Origin: DASWOJ01 sp964242415 | GTDB taxonomy: Bacteria > Pseudomonadota > Alphaproteobacteria > Acetobacterales > Acetobacteraceae | Length of the DNA stretch: 64,000 nt | Direction: 5' to 3' | Assembly (NCBI GenBank): GCA_964242415.1 | Contig: CAXTAT010000004.1 | Span: forward strand, 62,001-126,000 | Shown: positions 17,897 to 27,096 of the stretch, one piece after another | Layout: each line of letters starts with the position of its first letter | Position numbering within the stretch: the first letter of the stretch is position 1 | Notes under the pieces: generated by a model | Database searches by the model: none | Seen by the model: only the letters and a program-made list of their open reading frames with translations | Told to the model about the DNA's origin: nothing | Translations under genes and position numbers: made by a program

Positions 17897-18757
17897 GTGC
17901 AGTTCTGGCTCATCCAGACCCTGAACAGCGTCGCGTTCGGCGGTCTGCTGTTCCTGTTGGCATCGGGATTCTCGCTGATCTTCGGGCTGTTGCGGGTGCC
18001 GAACTTGGCGCACGGGGCGCTGTTCATGCTGGGGGCCTATGGCGGCGCCACGCTGCTGAACGCCGGTTGGGGCCTGGCGCCGGCGGCGCTGGCCGTGGCG
18101 GCGGGCGTCGGGCTGCTGGGATCGGCCATTGAGTTCGCGCTGCTGCGCCGCCTCGCGGGGAACGAGCAGGGCCAGGTGCTCGTCACGCTCGGCATCGCCT
18201 TCATCATCGCCGACCTGTGCCTGACGACCTGGGGCGGCGACCCCATGCCGCTGGCCGCGCCCGCTTCGCTGGCCCGGCCCCTGCGGCTGGCGGGCTACGC
18301 CTTCCCGACCTACCGGCTGGTCGTGCTGGTGGTCGCGGTTGCGTCCGCCGGGCTGCTGGTGCTGCTGATGGACCACACGCGGCTGGGGGCGACCATCCGC
18401 GCCGGGGTGGACGACAGGCAGATGGCGCGCGGCGTCGGCATCCCGGTGGGGCGGCTGTTCAACACCGTGTTCTTCCTGGGCGCGGCGCTGGCCGGGTTCG
18501 GGGGCGTGATCGGCGGCCCCATCTTGTCGGCCTACCCGGGCCTCGACACCGACATGCTGCCCTTGGCGCTGATCGTGGTGATCCTGGGCGGCGTGGGCAG
18601 CCTGGGCGGCGCGCTGGTGGGCAGCTTCCTCGTCGGCTTTATCTACAACTTCGGCAACGCGCTGCTGCCGGACTTCGCCTATGTCGTGCTGTTCCTGCCG
18701 ATGGTGCTGGCGCTGGTGTTCAAGCCTGAAGGCCTGTTCGGGCGGGTGGCACGGTGA
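17897..18757 (+). CDS. ABC transporter permease, LivH type (importer B)
   Basis: A 286-aa inner-membrane permease with about eight hydrophobic segments. LivH signatures are GLLFLLASGFSLIFGLLRVPN and AHGALFMLGAYGG near the N-terminus, and RAGVDDRQMARGVGIPVG in the coupling loop. The GTG at 17897, which gives the usual short N-terminus VQFWLIQTLN, is preferred; an in-frame ATG at 17843 would overlap the upstream gene by 38 bp. It pairs with the LivM-type product of the next gene. Confidence 0.88.
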   Translation: MQFWLIQTLNSVAFGGLLFLLASGFSLIFGLLRVPNLAHGALFMLGAYGGATLLNAGWGLAPAALAVAAGVGLLGSAIEFALLRRLAGNEQGQVLVTLGIAFIIADLCLTTWGGDPMPLAAPASLARPLRLAGYAFPTYRLVVLVVAVASAGLLVLLMDHTRLGATIRAGVDDRQMARGVGIPVGRLFNTVFFLGAALAGFGGVIGGPILSAYPGLDTDMLPLALIVVILGGVGSLGGALVGSFLVGFIYNFGNALLPDFAYVVLFLPMVLALVFKPEGLFGRVAR

Positions 18758-18811
18758 GGCTCCCAGGCTGTGACAACCAACCTATGGCGATCAACCTATG
18801 AAGATCGGGCC

Positions 18812-19765
18812 ATGACGCGCGCGCTGGCAATCGGCGCCGCCACGGTTGCGGCGCTCGCCGTGCTGCCGTGGCTGCTGCCCGGCTCGTTCTATGTCGGCAT
18901 CGCAACCCATGTCCTCGTCGCGGCGGTGCTGGCGCTCAGCCTCAACATCCTGATCGGCTATTGCGGCATGGCGTCGCTTGGCCACGCGGTTTACCTCGGG
19001 GTGCCGGCCTATGTGTATGCCTGGCTGCTCGGCAACACGGGGCTGGGCGCCGCAGCCTCGGCCGTGCTCGCGGTGGGGAGCGGGACGCTGCTGGCGGCCG
19101 CGTTCGGGGTGCTGGCGCTGCGGGCGGCGGGCCTGGGCTTCATGATGATCACGCTGGCGCTGGGCCAGGTCGTGTGGGGCGTGTCGTATCGCTGGGTGTG
19201 GCTGACCGGCGGCGACAACGGGCTGCGCGCGCCCCGGCCGGTGCTGCCCGGCATCGACCTCACGCAACCCACCCCGTTCTTCTACCTGGTCGCCGCCGTG
19301 TTCCTCGTAATCCTGGCCTGCTTGTGGCAGTTGTCGCGCTCCCCCTTTGCGGCCTGCCTGCGCGGAGCGCGGGACCAGCCGCGGCGGATGCGGATGCTGG
19401 GGCACCCGGTCTGGCACATGCAGTGGGCGGCGTTCGTGATGGCGGGGTTCTGGGGCTCGGTCGCGGGGCTGCTGTATATTTGGGACTACGGCTTCATCAG
19501 CCCGCAGACCATGTCGCTGCAGCAGTCGGCCGAGGTGCTGCTGATGGTGGTGCTGGGCGGGGCGGGGACGCTGGCCGGGCCGGTGGCGGGGGCGGCCGTG
19601 ATCACGGTGGTTAAGACCGTCGTCAGCTCCTACGTGGACCGCTGGTCGTCGCTGCTAGGCCTGATCTTCATCGTCGCCGTCATGTTCATGCCGCAGGGCC
19701 TGGTGCCGGGGTGCAGCCGGCTGTTTTCCACGCGTCCGCCGCGGCCGGCGCCGGTGAAGGCATGA
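18812..19765 (+). CDS. ABC transporter permease, LivM type (importer B)
   Basis: A 317-aa inner-membrane permease. LivM signs are ALSLNILIGYCGMASLGHAVYL, here cited by its core LIGYCGMASLGHA, then FMMITLALGQ and the coupling segment ARDQPRRMRMLGHP. The coupling segment is less acidic than usual (the common form is ENExRAxxxG). The ATG at 18812 is chosen; a GTG at 18770 is in frame and would add 14 residues. It lies 54 bp after the LivH gene. Confidence 0.88.
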   Translation: MTRALAIGAATVAALAVLPWLLPGSFYVGIATHVLVAAVLALSLNILIGYCGMASLGHAVYLGVPAYVYAWLLGNTGLGAAASAVLAVGSGTLLAAAFGVLALRAAGLGFMMITLALGQVVWGVSYRWVWLTGGDNGLRAPRPVLPGIDLTQPTPFFYLVAAVFLVILACLWQLSRSPFAACLRGARDQPRRMRMLGHPVWHMQWAAFVMAGFWGSVAGLLYIWDYGFISPQTMSLQQSAEVLLMVVLGGAGTLAGPVAGAAVITVVKTVVSSYVDRWSSLLGLIFIVAVMFMPQGLVPGCSRLFSTRPPRPAPVKA

Positions 19766-19775
19766 CGGTGCAGGC

Positions 19776-20508
19776 GTGACGCCCGCGCTGCACGTCGAGG
19801 GCCTGCGCAAGCGTTTCGGTGGCGTGGCGGCGACGCGCGACGTGTCGCTGACCGTCATGCCCGGCGAGCGGCGGCTGCTGATCGGCCCCAACGGCGCCGG
19901 CAAGACGACGCTGTTCAACCTGGTCTGCGGCGACCTGCGCGCCGACGCCGGGTCGATCCGGGTGTTTGGGCGCGAGCTGCGCGGGCAGCCGATGCGGGAG
20001 CGCCCCCGCGCCGGGCTGGGCCGCACCTACCAGGTGCTGACCCTGTTCCCCGGCGAGACGATGCTGCACAACGTGGCGCTGGCTGCGATCGGCACGGGCC
20101 GGGTCGGCTGGCTGCCCTGGGGGTCGTTCGCCCGGCGGCAAGACATCCGCGACCGCGCCGAGGCGGCGCTGGCGCAGGTCGGGCTGGACGCGCAGGGTGG
20201 GCGGGTCGCGTCGGAAACCTCCTATGGCGAGCGGCGGCGGCTGGAGCTGGCGATGGTGCTGGCGCAGGAGCCGCGCCTTCTGCTGCTGGACGAGCCGCTG
20301 GCCGGCCTGTCGGCAGCGGAGCGCCTGACGGTGCGCGCCGTGCTGGAGGCGCTGCCCCGCACCGTGTCCATCCTGCTGATCGAGCACGACATGGACGTGG
20401 CCCTGGCGCTGGCCGACCGCGTCACCCTGCTGAACTTCGGCGCCGTCGTGCTGGAAGGCACGCGGGCCGAGGTCGTGGCGGACCCCCGCACGCGGGAGGT
20501 GTACTTCG

Positions 20509-20516
<8 letters not shown>
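19776..20516 (+). CDS. ABC transporter ATP-binding protein, LivG type (importer B)
   Basis: A 246-aa cytoplasmic ATPase. Walker A is GPNGAGKTT at about residues 37-45, the signature is TSYGERRRLELAMVL, and Walker B is LLLLDEPLAGLS. It uses a GTG start 10 bp after the LivM stop; a nearby ATG at 19762 runs into a stop at once. It overlaps the LivF gene by 8 bp. The signature lacks the usual SGG (it is SYGE), as is common in LivG proteins. Confidence 0.92.
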
Positions 20517-21210
<694 letters not shown>

Positions 21211-21222
21211 AGGAGTTTTTGC

Positions 21223-22287
21223 GTGGCCGAACAAACCAACCACTACGGCGCCACCGCCGCCCGCGAGCACGGCCGTCCCGGCCGCGAGGTGCGGCCCCCG
21301 AGCATCACCATCGACATGCACTCGCACGTCCTGGTCCCGGAAGCGGCGGCGCTGACGCAGCCCTACGTTGACCTGACGAAGGTGCCGCTGGCGCACTTTG
21401 CCACCGAGGACACGAAGGAGCTGAACCGCAAGCAGGACGCCGACCGCCGCCCGAACATGGTGGACTTGGCGGTGCGCCTGCATGACATGGACGCGGCCGG
21501 GATCGACATGCAGGTCATCATGCCGCCGCCGCCGCAATGCACCTACGGCGTGCCGCTCGATATCGCGGTCAAGGCCGCGCGGATCGTCAACGCGGGCCTT
21601 GCGTCGTTCGCGGCGCAGAAGCCGGAGCGGTTCACCGCCATCGGCACGGTGCCGATGCAGGACGGCCAGGCCGCCGCGGCGGAGCTGGAACGCTCGATGC
21701 GCGAGGATGGCATGAAGGGCGCGCATATCCTGACGAGCGTGAACGGGCTGGAGCTGTCGGACCCGCAGTTCGCGCCGTTCTGGGCCAAGGCCGAGGAGCT
21801 GGGCGCCGTCGTGCTGATCCATCCCAACGGCTTCACCGAGGCCGGGCGCATGAGCCGGTTCTACTTCAACAACGTCATCGGCAACCCGCTGGAGACGACT
21901 CTGGCGCTGCACTACCTGATCTTCGACGGCGTGCTGGAGCGGCATCCGGCGCTCAAGCTGATCGCGGTGCACGGCGGCGGCTATCTCGCGAGCTATTCCG
22001 GGCGCATCGACCATGCCTGGGGGGCACGCTCCGACGTGCGGGGTACGCTGCCGCAGCCGCCGACGACCTACCTGAAGCGGGTGTTCTTCGACTCCGTGGT
22101 GTTCACGCCGCACCAGTTGCGCAACCTGGTAGATGTGTTCGGTGCGGAGAAAATCCTGATGGGGACGGACTACCCCTACGACATGGCCGAAAGCGATCCG
22201 GTGGGGCACCTGGCCTCTGCCAGGCTGGACGAGGCGGCGTTCGCCAAGGTCGCCGGGGGGAATGCGAAGGCGCTGTTCGGGGTGTAG
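21223..22287 (+). CDS. Amidohydrolase family protein (ACMSD-like)
   Basis: A 354-aa metal-dependent amidohydrolase of the amidohydrolase-2 group, which includes ACMSD and other decarboxylases and hydrolases of aromatic acids. The metal site is visible: DMHSH (HxH, about residues 31-35), VLIHPNG, the later VHGGGY, and the catalytic Asp in GTDYPYD. The GTG start is supported by a strong AGGAG 7 bp upstream. It is the last gene of the importer B unit. It probably acts on the imported compound or its breakdown product, by decarboxylation or C-C or C-N hydrolysis. Reaction type not determinable. Confidence 0.88.
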   Translation: MAEQTNHYGATAAREHGRPGREVRPPSITIDMHSHVLVPEAAALTQPYVDLTKVPLAHFATEDTKELNRKQDADRRPNMVDLAVRLHDMDAAGIDMQVIMPPPPQCTYGVPLDIAVKAARIVNAGLASFAAQKPERFTAIGTVPMQDGQAAAAELERSMREDGMKGAHILTSVNGLELSDPQFAPFWAKAEELGAVVLIHPNGFTEAGRMSRFYFNNVIGNPLETTLALHYLIFDGVLERHPALKLIAVHGGGYLASYSGRIDHAWGARSDVRGTLPQPPTTYLKRVFFDSVVFTPHQLRNLVDVFGAEKILMGTDYPYDMAESDPVGHLASARLDEAAFAKVAGGNAKALFGV

Positions 22288-22805
22288 GCCAGATCCCGGG
22301 GCCGCTGCCGCAGGGGCGGGACACTGATACGTCTGCACGGCGATTTTGGCGGGTTGAATGGGGCGGCCTGCTTGCACGACCGCCTCCGGCAAGCGTGAGG
22401 CGTTGCGGGACAGCCGGGTTCGACCCATTGCAGACACGACGCCGGCACGCGATTACCCTTCAAAGCAGACATCAGCTTAGGCTGTAGAACCTCACGGCCA
22501 TCTGGCGAGGTTTGATGGAGGTCGAAATCTCGACTGGTCTTTTGACAACCGACGCGCCGCGATGTGCCGCGCCTGTTCGAGTTCCTTGGCGACCCTGTCG
22601 CCATGCACTACACGCGCAGTGATGCCTTGTTGGAAGGCTATCGTCGCCGCGTTATGATCCATAATGGCGTCGCCGTCGGGATGGTGTAGCTCCACGAGTG
22701 CCCGAGGAGAATGCCAACGTCGCCATCAAAATTAACGCCGCTCAAGATGCAATCAACCGGCACCCTTCCGTCGCAAGTCCAATCCGAACAGGAGACACAC
22801 ACAAC
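22288..22805. other. Gap between the amidohydrolase and GFA genes
   Basis: About 520 bp with lower G+C than the surrounding genes. Apart from the acetyltransferase remnant at 22514-22689, no gene, tRNA or recognisable repeat is seen. AGGAGA at 22790-22795 serves the GFA gene. Confidence 0.5.
22514..22689 (+). pseudogene. Remnant of a GNAT acetyltransferase (N-terminal part, frameshifted)
   Basis: An ATG at 22514 opens MEVEISTGLLTTDAPR, and after a frame change near 22560 the sequence continues DVPRLFEFLGDPVAMHYT and then RRRVMIHNG before a stop at 22687-22689. Together these resemble the first 60 or so residues of RimJ/RimL-type GNAT acetyltransferases (pattern: T-x-R-L, D-x-P-x-L-F-x-F-L-G-D-P-x-A-M-x-x-T). 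The acetyl-CoA-binding half is missing. The region has lower G+C than its neighbours. The identification rests on pattern memory and is tentative. Confidence 0.4.
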
Positions 22806-23231
22806 ATGGTGGGCGAGACGAACATTCGGACTGGTCAGTGCCATTGCGGCGCGGTCCGTTTCGAGGCGACGCTCAGCGACGGCTTCAATTCAATCCGCCG
22901 CTGCACCTGTTCTTACTGCCGGATGCGGGGCGCCGTCGTCGTCATGGCGGGAACGGGTGGGATCAAGTTCCTGCAGGGCGAGGATGCGCTGACAAGCTAC
23001 TGCTTCAATACCGGATCTGCGCAGCACTTTTTCTGTTCTCATTGCGGGATATACACACATCATCAACGACGATCCGACCAGAGCCAGTATGGCGTGAACG
23101 TCGCTTGCCTGGACGGGGTAAGCCCATTCGATTTCTCTGAGGTGCCTGTCGTGGATGGCGTCAACCATCCGAACGACACCGGCAAGCCAGCGCGTCGAGC
23201 AGGTACCCTCCGCTTCATCCCAGCCGACTAA
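22806..23231 (+). CDS. GFA family protein (glutathione-dependent formaldehyde-activating-like)
   Basis: A 141-aa zinc-binding protein of the GFA/CENP-V family. The cysteine pattern is complete: Cys12 and Cys14 (QCHCGAVRF), Cys33, Cys35 and Cys38 (CTCSYC), and Cys77 and Cys80 (FFCSHCGIYTHH). Some members speed the addition of formaldehyde to glutathione, but most are uncharacterised. The ATG at 22806 has AGGAGA 10 bp upstream; the frame stays open to a GTG at 22698. Base composition is visibly less G+C-rich than the flanking genes, so it may be a later arrival together with the acetyltransferase remnant beside it. Confidence 0.85.
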   Translation: MVGETNIRTGQCHCGAVRFEATLSDGFNSIRRCTCSYCRMRGAVVVMAGTGGIKFLQGEDALTSYCFNTGSAQHFFCSHCGIYTHHQRRSDQSQYGVNVACLDGVSPFDFSEVPVVDGVNHPNDTGKPARRAGTLRFIPAD

Positions 23232-23398
23232 CCATCGCTGTCAGCCGACGACCACTGAGCGATGCTCCCGCGTGAAAGCTGACCTTCCGGTATCGGCCAC
23301 AAGCCGTCCATCGTAAGGCGACCCGAGCCCTACGACACCAAGCCTGAGCAGTAGGGGTAGCTGCTCAAGCAACCCGTCGAAACCTCTGTGCCAAGGCG

Positions 23399-24622
23399 CT
23401 AAAAGTCCAGCAGCGCCGTTTCCGCCATCACCGCCGTCGCCGTGTTGTGGCGGGCGGCGGCCTCCTGCTCCTCGTCGGTGCTCACCTGCGCCTGCAGGTA
23501 GGCGCCGAGGTGCCGGCCGCGGCGCACGATGCGTTGCCCCACGGGGCGGCGCTCGGCCTCGTAGCGGCGCAGGGCGGCGTCCACGTCCGCCTCCCGCGCC
23601 AGCGCGGTCGCCAGGCACGCGGCATCCTCCGCCGCCTTGGTGACCCCGGCGCCGACATGGGGGCGCACGACGAAGGCAGCGTCGCCCAGCAGAACCGCGC
23701 GCCCGAACGCGATACGGGGGGATTCGAGGTCGTAGATCGGTTGCAGGAATGGCTGCAGCGTCGCCGCGACCACCTGCGCGAAGGCGGGGGCGAGGGTGCG
23801 CGCGGCGTCCGCCCGCATCGCCGCGGTCACCGCCGGGCGGATCTGCGGCGGCGGGATCGACAGCGCATGGGTGTGGCCGTCCGCGTCGGTCAGCAGGTCG
23901 GGCAAGGCCGTTGCCTCACCCGCCGGACGGTACCAGACGAAGTTGTAACGGCGGTGACCCGGCCGCAGGTCGTTGCCCTCCCCGGCCACGGGATAGCCCA
24001 GCGCCTGCTCACCCGGCGGCAGGCAGAAGGCGAAGCGGCCGAACAGCGCCGCCCTGGCCTCTGGCGACATGGCGGCCTCCGCCAGCAGGCCGCGCCACGC
24101 GACGTACCCGGCATAGCGGGGCGCCACGTCGCCGCCCAGCGCCGCCCGCACGCCTGAGCGGACGCCATCGGCCCCCACCAGCAACGCGCCCTCCGCCTGC
24201 CGCCCATCGGCGAAATAGGCCCGCACGCCGTCCGGGCAGAGGTCGATGCCGGCCAGGTCGGCCCCGGCCACGTAGGCGTCGTCGGGCAACGCCCCGCGCA
24301 ACATGCGGAACACGCGGTCCCATGAGGTCATCACCTGGGGACAGGCGTGGGTGCCGACCACACCGCCGTCGCGCGCCAGCGTCACCCGTTCCTGCACTGC
24401 GACCCCGAAATCGTTGTGCGGGTCGAGGTCGAGGCCCTCAAGGATGTGCAGAAGCTGGGGGTGGGTGACGATGCCCGCCCCGCGGCCATCCAGCGGCGTC
24501 GGTGCGCGCTCGAACACCCGGGCATCCCACCCCTGCCGGCGCAGCAGGAGGGCGGTGAACAATCCCCCGATCGAGCCGCCAACAATGATCGCCCGCCGGG
24601 GAGGGGTGTTCGCCACGAGCAA
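23399..24622 (-). CDS. FAD-dependent monooxygenase (2,6-dihydroxypyridine hydroxylase-like)
   Basis: A 407-aa class A flavoprotein monooxygenase. The FAD motifs are all present: the N-terminal GxGxxG variant IIVGGSIGGLFTALLLRRQG (residues about 12-31), the middle DG motif LLVGADGVRSGVR, and the C-terminal GDAAFVVRPHVGAGVTKA. That last segment, with RPHxGxGVTKA in place of the commoner P..GQG, resembles the 2,6-dihydroxypyridine 3-hydroxylase group. It would hydroxylate an aromatic or heteroaromatic ring with NAD(P)H and O2. It lies 18 bp downstream of the TetR gene in the same direction. Confidence 0.85.
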   Translation of the reverse strand: MLVANTPPRRAIIVGGSIGGLFTALLLRRQGWDARVFERAPTPLDGRGAGIVTHPQLLHILEGLDLDPHNDFGVAVQERVTLARDGGVVGTHACPQVMTSWDRVFRMLRGALPDDAYVAGADLAGIDLCPDGVRAYFADGRQAEGALLVGADGVRSGVRAALGGDVAPRYAGYVAWRGLLAEAAMSPEARAALFGRFAFCLPPGEQALGYPVAGEGNDLRPGHRRYNFVWYRPAGEATALPDLLTDADGHTHALSIPPPQIRPAVTAAMRADAARTLAPAFAQVVAATLQPFLQPIYDLESPRIAFGRAVLLGDAAFVVRPHVGAGVTKAAEDAACLATALAREADVDAALRRYEAERRPVGQRIVRRGRHLGAYLQAQVSTDEEQEAAARHNTATAVMAETALLDF

Positions 24623-24640
24623 CGCTTCCCTATAGGGGGA

Positions 24641-25363
24641 TCATCGGGCCGCGGCGCGTTTCCTGTCAATCCGCCGGGGCTTCGCGGCCTCGCCGCCGAG
24701 CAGCCGGCTGAGCGTTGCCGGCAGGCCGTTCAACAGCGCATCCACGCTTATCTCGATGAACGCGGCCAGGGGAACGCCCGAGACCTGGCCGTACACCTCG
24801 CGGCGCTGCCCGTAGTAGAAGATGCCGCCGTGAAACAGCCAGTACAGCTCGATCTCCCCCGGGGTGATGGGGCGTGCGTCCGGCGCTGGCAGGCCGTGCG
24901 CGGCGCGCAGCGCCTCAGCCATGCGGCGCAGCAGGTGGTGCTCCACGAAGCTGATCCACCACTGGTTCATCTCCAGCCCGCGCAGCCCGGCGAACAGGTA
25001 GATGCGAATCCAGTCGGGCGTGAAGATAGCGGCGGTGAACTGGGTGTAGAAGGCGATCAGCCGCTCGCGGATCGGCTGCGACGGGTCGGCCAGGGCACGT
25101 TCCCAATCCGGCTGCCAGCGGGTCAGGTACACTTCCTGGTAAACCGCCTGGATCAGGTCCTCCTTCGAGGGGAAGTAGCGGTAGATCAGCGGCTGCGCCA
25201 CTTGCAGCCGCCGGGCCAGCTCACGCGTGCCGCCGTCGAAGCCGACCTCGGCGAAGTAGCTGACCGCCGCCTCGATGATCTGGCGGCGGCGGGCGTCCGG
25301 CGACAGGCGCTGGCGGCGCGTGCGGGCGGCCACGGCGTCGGTCTGCGATGGGCTGGCGCTCAT
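24641..25363 (-). CDS. TetR/AcrR family transcriptional regulator
   Basis: A 240-aa repressor-type regulator. The N-terminal TetR helix-turn-helix is at about residues 24-70: RRQIIEAAVSYFAEVGFDGG, then ELARRLQVAQPLIYRYFPSK. The C-terminal ligand domain is unlike any specific family that can be named from sight. A basic N-terminal extension (TRRQRLSPDARR) precedes the DNA-binding domain. It lies directly upstream of the FAD monooxygenase gene in the same direction and probably controls that gene or the wider minus-strand cluster. Confidence 0.9.
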   Translation of the reverse strand: MSASPSQTDAVAARTRRQRLSPDARRRQIIEAAVSYFAEVGFDGGTRELARRLQVAQPLIYRYFPSKEDLIQAVYQEVYLTRWQPDWERALADPSQPIRERLIAFYTQFTAAIFTPDWIRIYLFAGLRGLEMNQWWISFVEHHLLRRMAEALRAAHGLPAPDARPITPGEIELYWLFHGGIFYYGQRREVYGQVSGVPLAAFIEISVDALLNGLPATLSRLLGGEAAKPRRIDRKRAAAR

Positions 25364-25465
25364 GCCTCGCTGGTAGCGTGCGCAGGCGCGCGAAGGAAGG
25401 TGGCGGCCGGGCGGGGTGCGCAGGCCCGGGCCGGCGCATGCGCGGGCAGGGCGCCCGGCGCAGCG

Positions 25466-26359
25466 TCAGCCGCCGTGCGCCGCCGTCTGCGCCGTGTACC
25501 AGTCCAGTATTTCCGCACCCGTCCACATCACCACGCCCTCGTGGCCCAGGATATGGTCATAAAGCGCTTCGAGGTACTTGATCCGGTGCGGCACGCCGGT
25601 GAGATAGGGATGGATCGAGATCGCCATGACGCGCGGGATCGTGGCGCCTTCTTGGTATAGGCGGTCGAACTGGTCGCGGCCACGCCGGAAAAGCTCGTCG
25701 GACCCGTGCTGCTGCACGGCCGAGATCGTGACGTCGTTCACCTCGACGGTGTAGGGGACCGAAACGAGGTGGCCCGTGCGGGTGCGGATCGGCACGGGCT
25801 GGTCATCGAGCACCCAGTCCGCCACGTACTCGATGCCGAGTTCCGCCAGCAGGTCGGCCGTCTCCCCCGTCTCGGTCAGGCCCGGGCTTTCCCAGCCGCG
25901 CGGCGGCTTGCCGGTGAACGCCGTGATGGCCTCGATCGTGGCGGCGATGGCGGCGCGCTGGTCGTCAACCCGGTGCATCGGCCGCTGCACGAGGCCGTGG
26001 CCCATGAAGTCCCACCCGGCGTCCAGCGCAGCCTGGCACACGGCGGGGTACTCGGCGCACACGCTGCCGTTCAGGGCGAAGGTGGCCTTCAGGTTGCGTT
26101 GCGCTAGCACGTCCAGGAAGCGCCAGAAGCCGACGCGCATCCCGTACTCGTGCCAGGCCCAGTTGGGCAGGTCGGGCAGCAGCGGTTGGCCCATGGGCGG
26201 CGGCAGCACGGCGCGCGGCATGGCGGCGGACGGCTCCCAGTTCTCGACGTTGACGATGGTCCAGACCGCGACGCGCCCGCCGCCGGGCAGAACAAGGCGG
26301 GGCCGGGTGGTGATGGGCGAATAGGGCACGCGGTGGCGGAACGTGGGGAACTCGTCCAT
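25466..26359 (-). CDS. Polysaccharide deacetylase family protein (PuuE/allantoinase-like)
   Basis: A 297-aa NodB-fold protein of the PuuE-like branch. That branch hydrolyses cyclic or linear amides (for example allantoin) rather than polysaccharides. Segments supporting this are VWTIVNVENWE, the conserved GHGLVQRPMH in place of the classic SHTxxH motif, PRGWESPGLTETGET, and SIHPYLTGVPHRIKYLEAL near the C-terminus. No signal peptide, so it is cytoplasmic. It lies 14 bp downstream of the XRE-cupin regulator and 102 bp upstream of the TetR gene, in the same direction. An amide or ring-opening role in the neighbouring catabolism is plausible. Confidence 0.8.
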   Translation of the reverse strand: MDEFPTFRHRVPYSPITTRPRLVLPGGGRVAVWTIVNVENWEPSAAMPRAVLPPPMGQPLLPDLPNWAWHEYGMRVGFWRFLDVLAQRNLKATFALNGSVCAEYPAVCQAALDAGWDFMGHGLVQRPMHRVDDQRAAIAATIEAITAFTGKPPRGWESPGLTETGETADLLAELGIEYVADWVLDDQPVPIRTRTGHLVSVPYTVEVNDVTISAVQQHGSDELFRRGRDQFDRLYQEGATIPRVMAISIHPYLTGVPHRIKYLEALYDHILGHEGVVMWTGAEILDWYTAQTAAHGG

Positions 26360-26373
26360 GGCGGCGACCTCGC

Positions 26374-26985
26374 TTAGAAGCTGGGGGGCGTGTTGATGAA
26401 GATCACCCGGGTCCGCACGGTTCCCGGGTTGCGGTAGCTGTGCGGCAGCCTTGAGCGGAACGAGAACGAGTCCTCGGCCTGCAACAGGTAGGTTTCGCCG
26501 CCGACCGTCAGCTCCAGCGTGCCCTCGATGACGAAGCCCACCTCCTCGCCGTCATGCGACAGGGCGCCCTCGCTGCCGCCGCCGGGTGCAACGATGTGGA
26601 TGTTGCCCTGCAGGAGGTGGGCGCCGTCGTAGGGGATCAGCCGCTCCATGCAGATGCCCTCGCCCCGGCGCACCGGGTCCATCTGCACCACCGGGCGCTC
26701 GCCACGGCGGGACACGACGCCTTGCCGCCCGTCCGGCGCCGCACATAGCCGTCCGACCGTGGTTTGCAGCGCGTCGGCGATCCGGTGCAGGGTCGTCAGC
26801 GAGGGCAGGGCGCGGCCGTTCTCGATCTTGGACACCAGGCTTTCGGAACAGCCGGCCTTATCGGCAACGTCCTGCAGCCGGATGCCGAGCGTCAGGCGAG
26901 CGTGGCGGATCGCAGTGCCGAGGCGCTCCCCAGGGTTGGCCCCAGGGTCGGGAGGCGGGGCAGCAGAAGGAGGGTGCGGTCGCAT
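26374..26985 (-). CDS. XRE-family regulator with cupin sensor domain
   Basis: A 203-aa two-domain regulator. Residues about 20-80 form an XRE helix-turn-helix (IRHARLTLGIRLQDVADKAG, then SESLVSKIENGRALPSLTTL). The C-terminal half is a cupin barrel (GGGSEGALSHDGEEVGFVIE, then SFSFRSRLPHSYRNPG), a usual small-ligand sensor. Such proteins commonly control amine, amino acid or heterocycle catabolism. It is divergent from the alpha/beta hydrolase gene at 27097, and a perfect 10-bp inverted repeat lies between them. It heads the minus-strand cluster with the deacetylase. Confidence 0.9.
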   Translation of the reverse strand: MRPHPPSAAPPPDPGANPGERLGTAIRHARLTLGIRLQDVADKAGCSESLVSKIENGRALPSLTTLHRIADALQTTVGRLCAAPDGRQGVVSRRGERPVVQMDPVRRGEGICMERLIPYDGAHLLQGNIHIVAPGGGSEGALSHDGEEVGFVIEGTLELTVGGETYLLQAEDSFSFRSRLPHSYRNPGTVRTRVIFINTPPSF

Positions 26986-27009
26986 GTCGTCGCTCCACCA
27001 AGGCTGGTT

Positions 27010-27040
27010 CAAGCGACTTTCTACCTGTTCAAGTCGCTTG
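27010..27040. promoter_or_regulatory. Candidate operator for the XRE-cupin regulator
   Basis: CAAGCGACTT (27010-27019) and AAGTCGCTTG (27031-27040) are perfect 10-bp inverted arms separated by 11 bp, so the arm starts are 21 bp apart, two helical turns. The site lies in the 111-bp gap between the divergent XRE-cupin and hydrolase genes, so it could control both. Function inferred from symmetry and position. Confidence 0.5.
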
Positions 27041-27096
27041 CCAAGCGGTTCCGGCCCCGACATCATGCCCCGGTCTGCAAGGAGTGGGTGCCCGCC

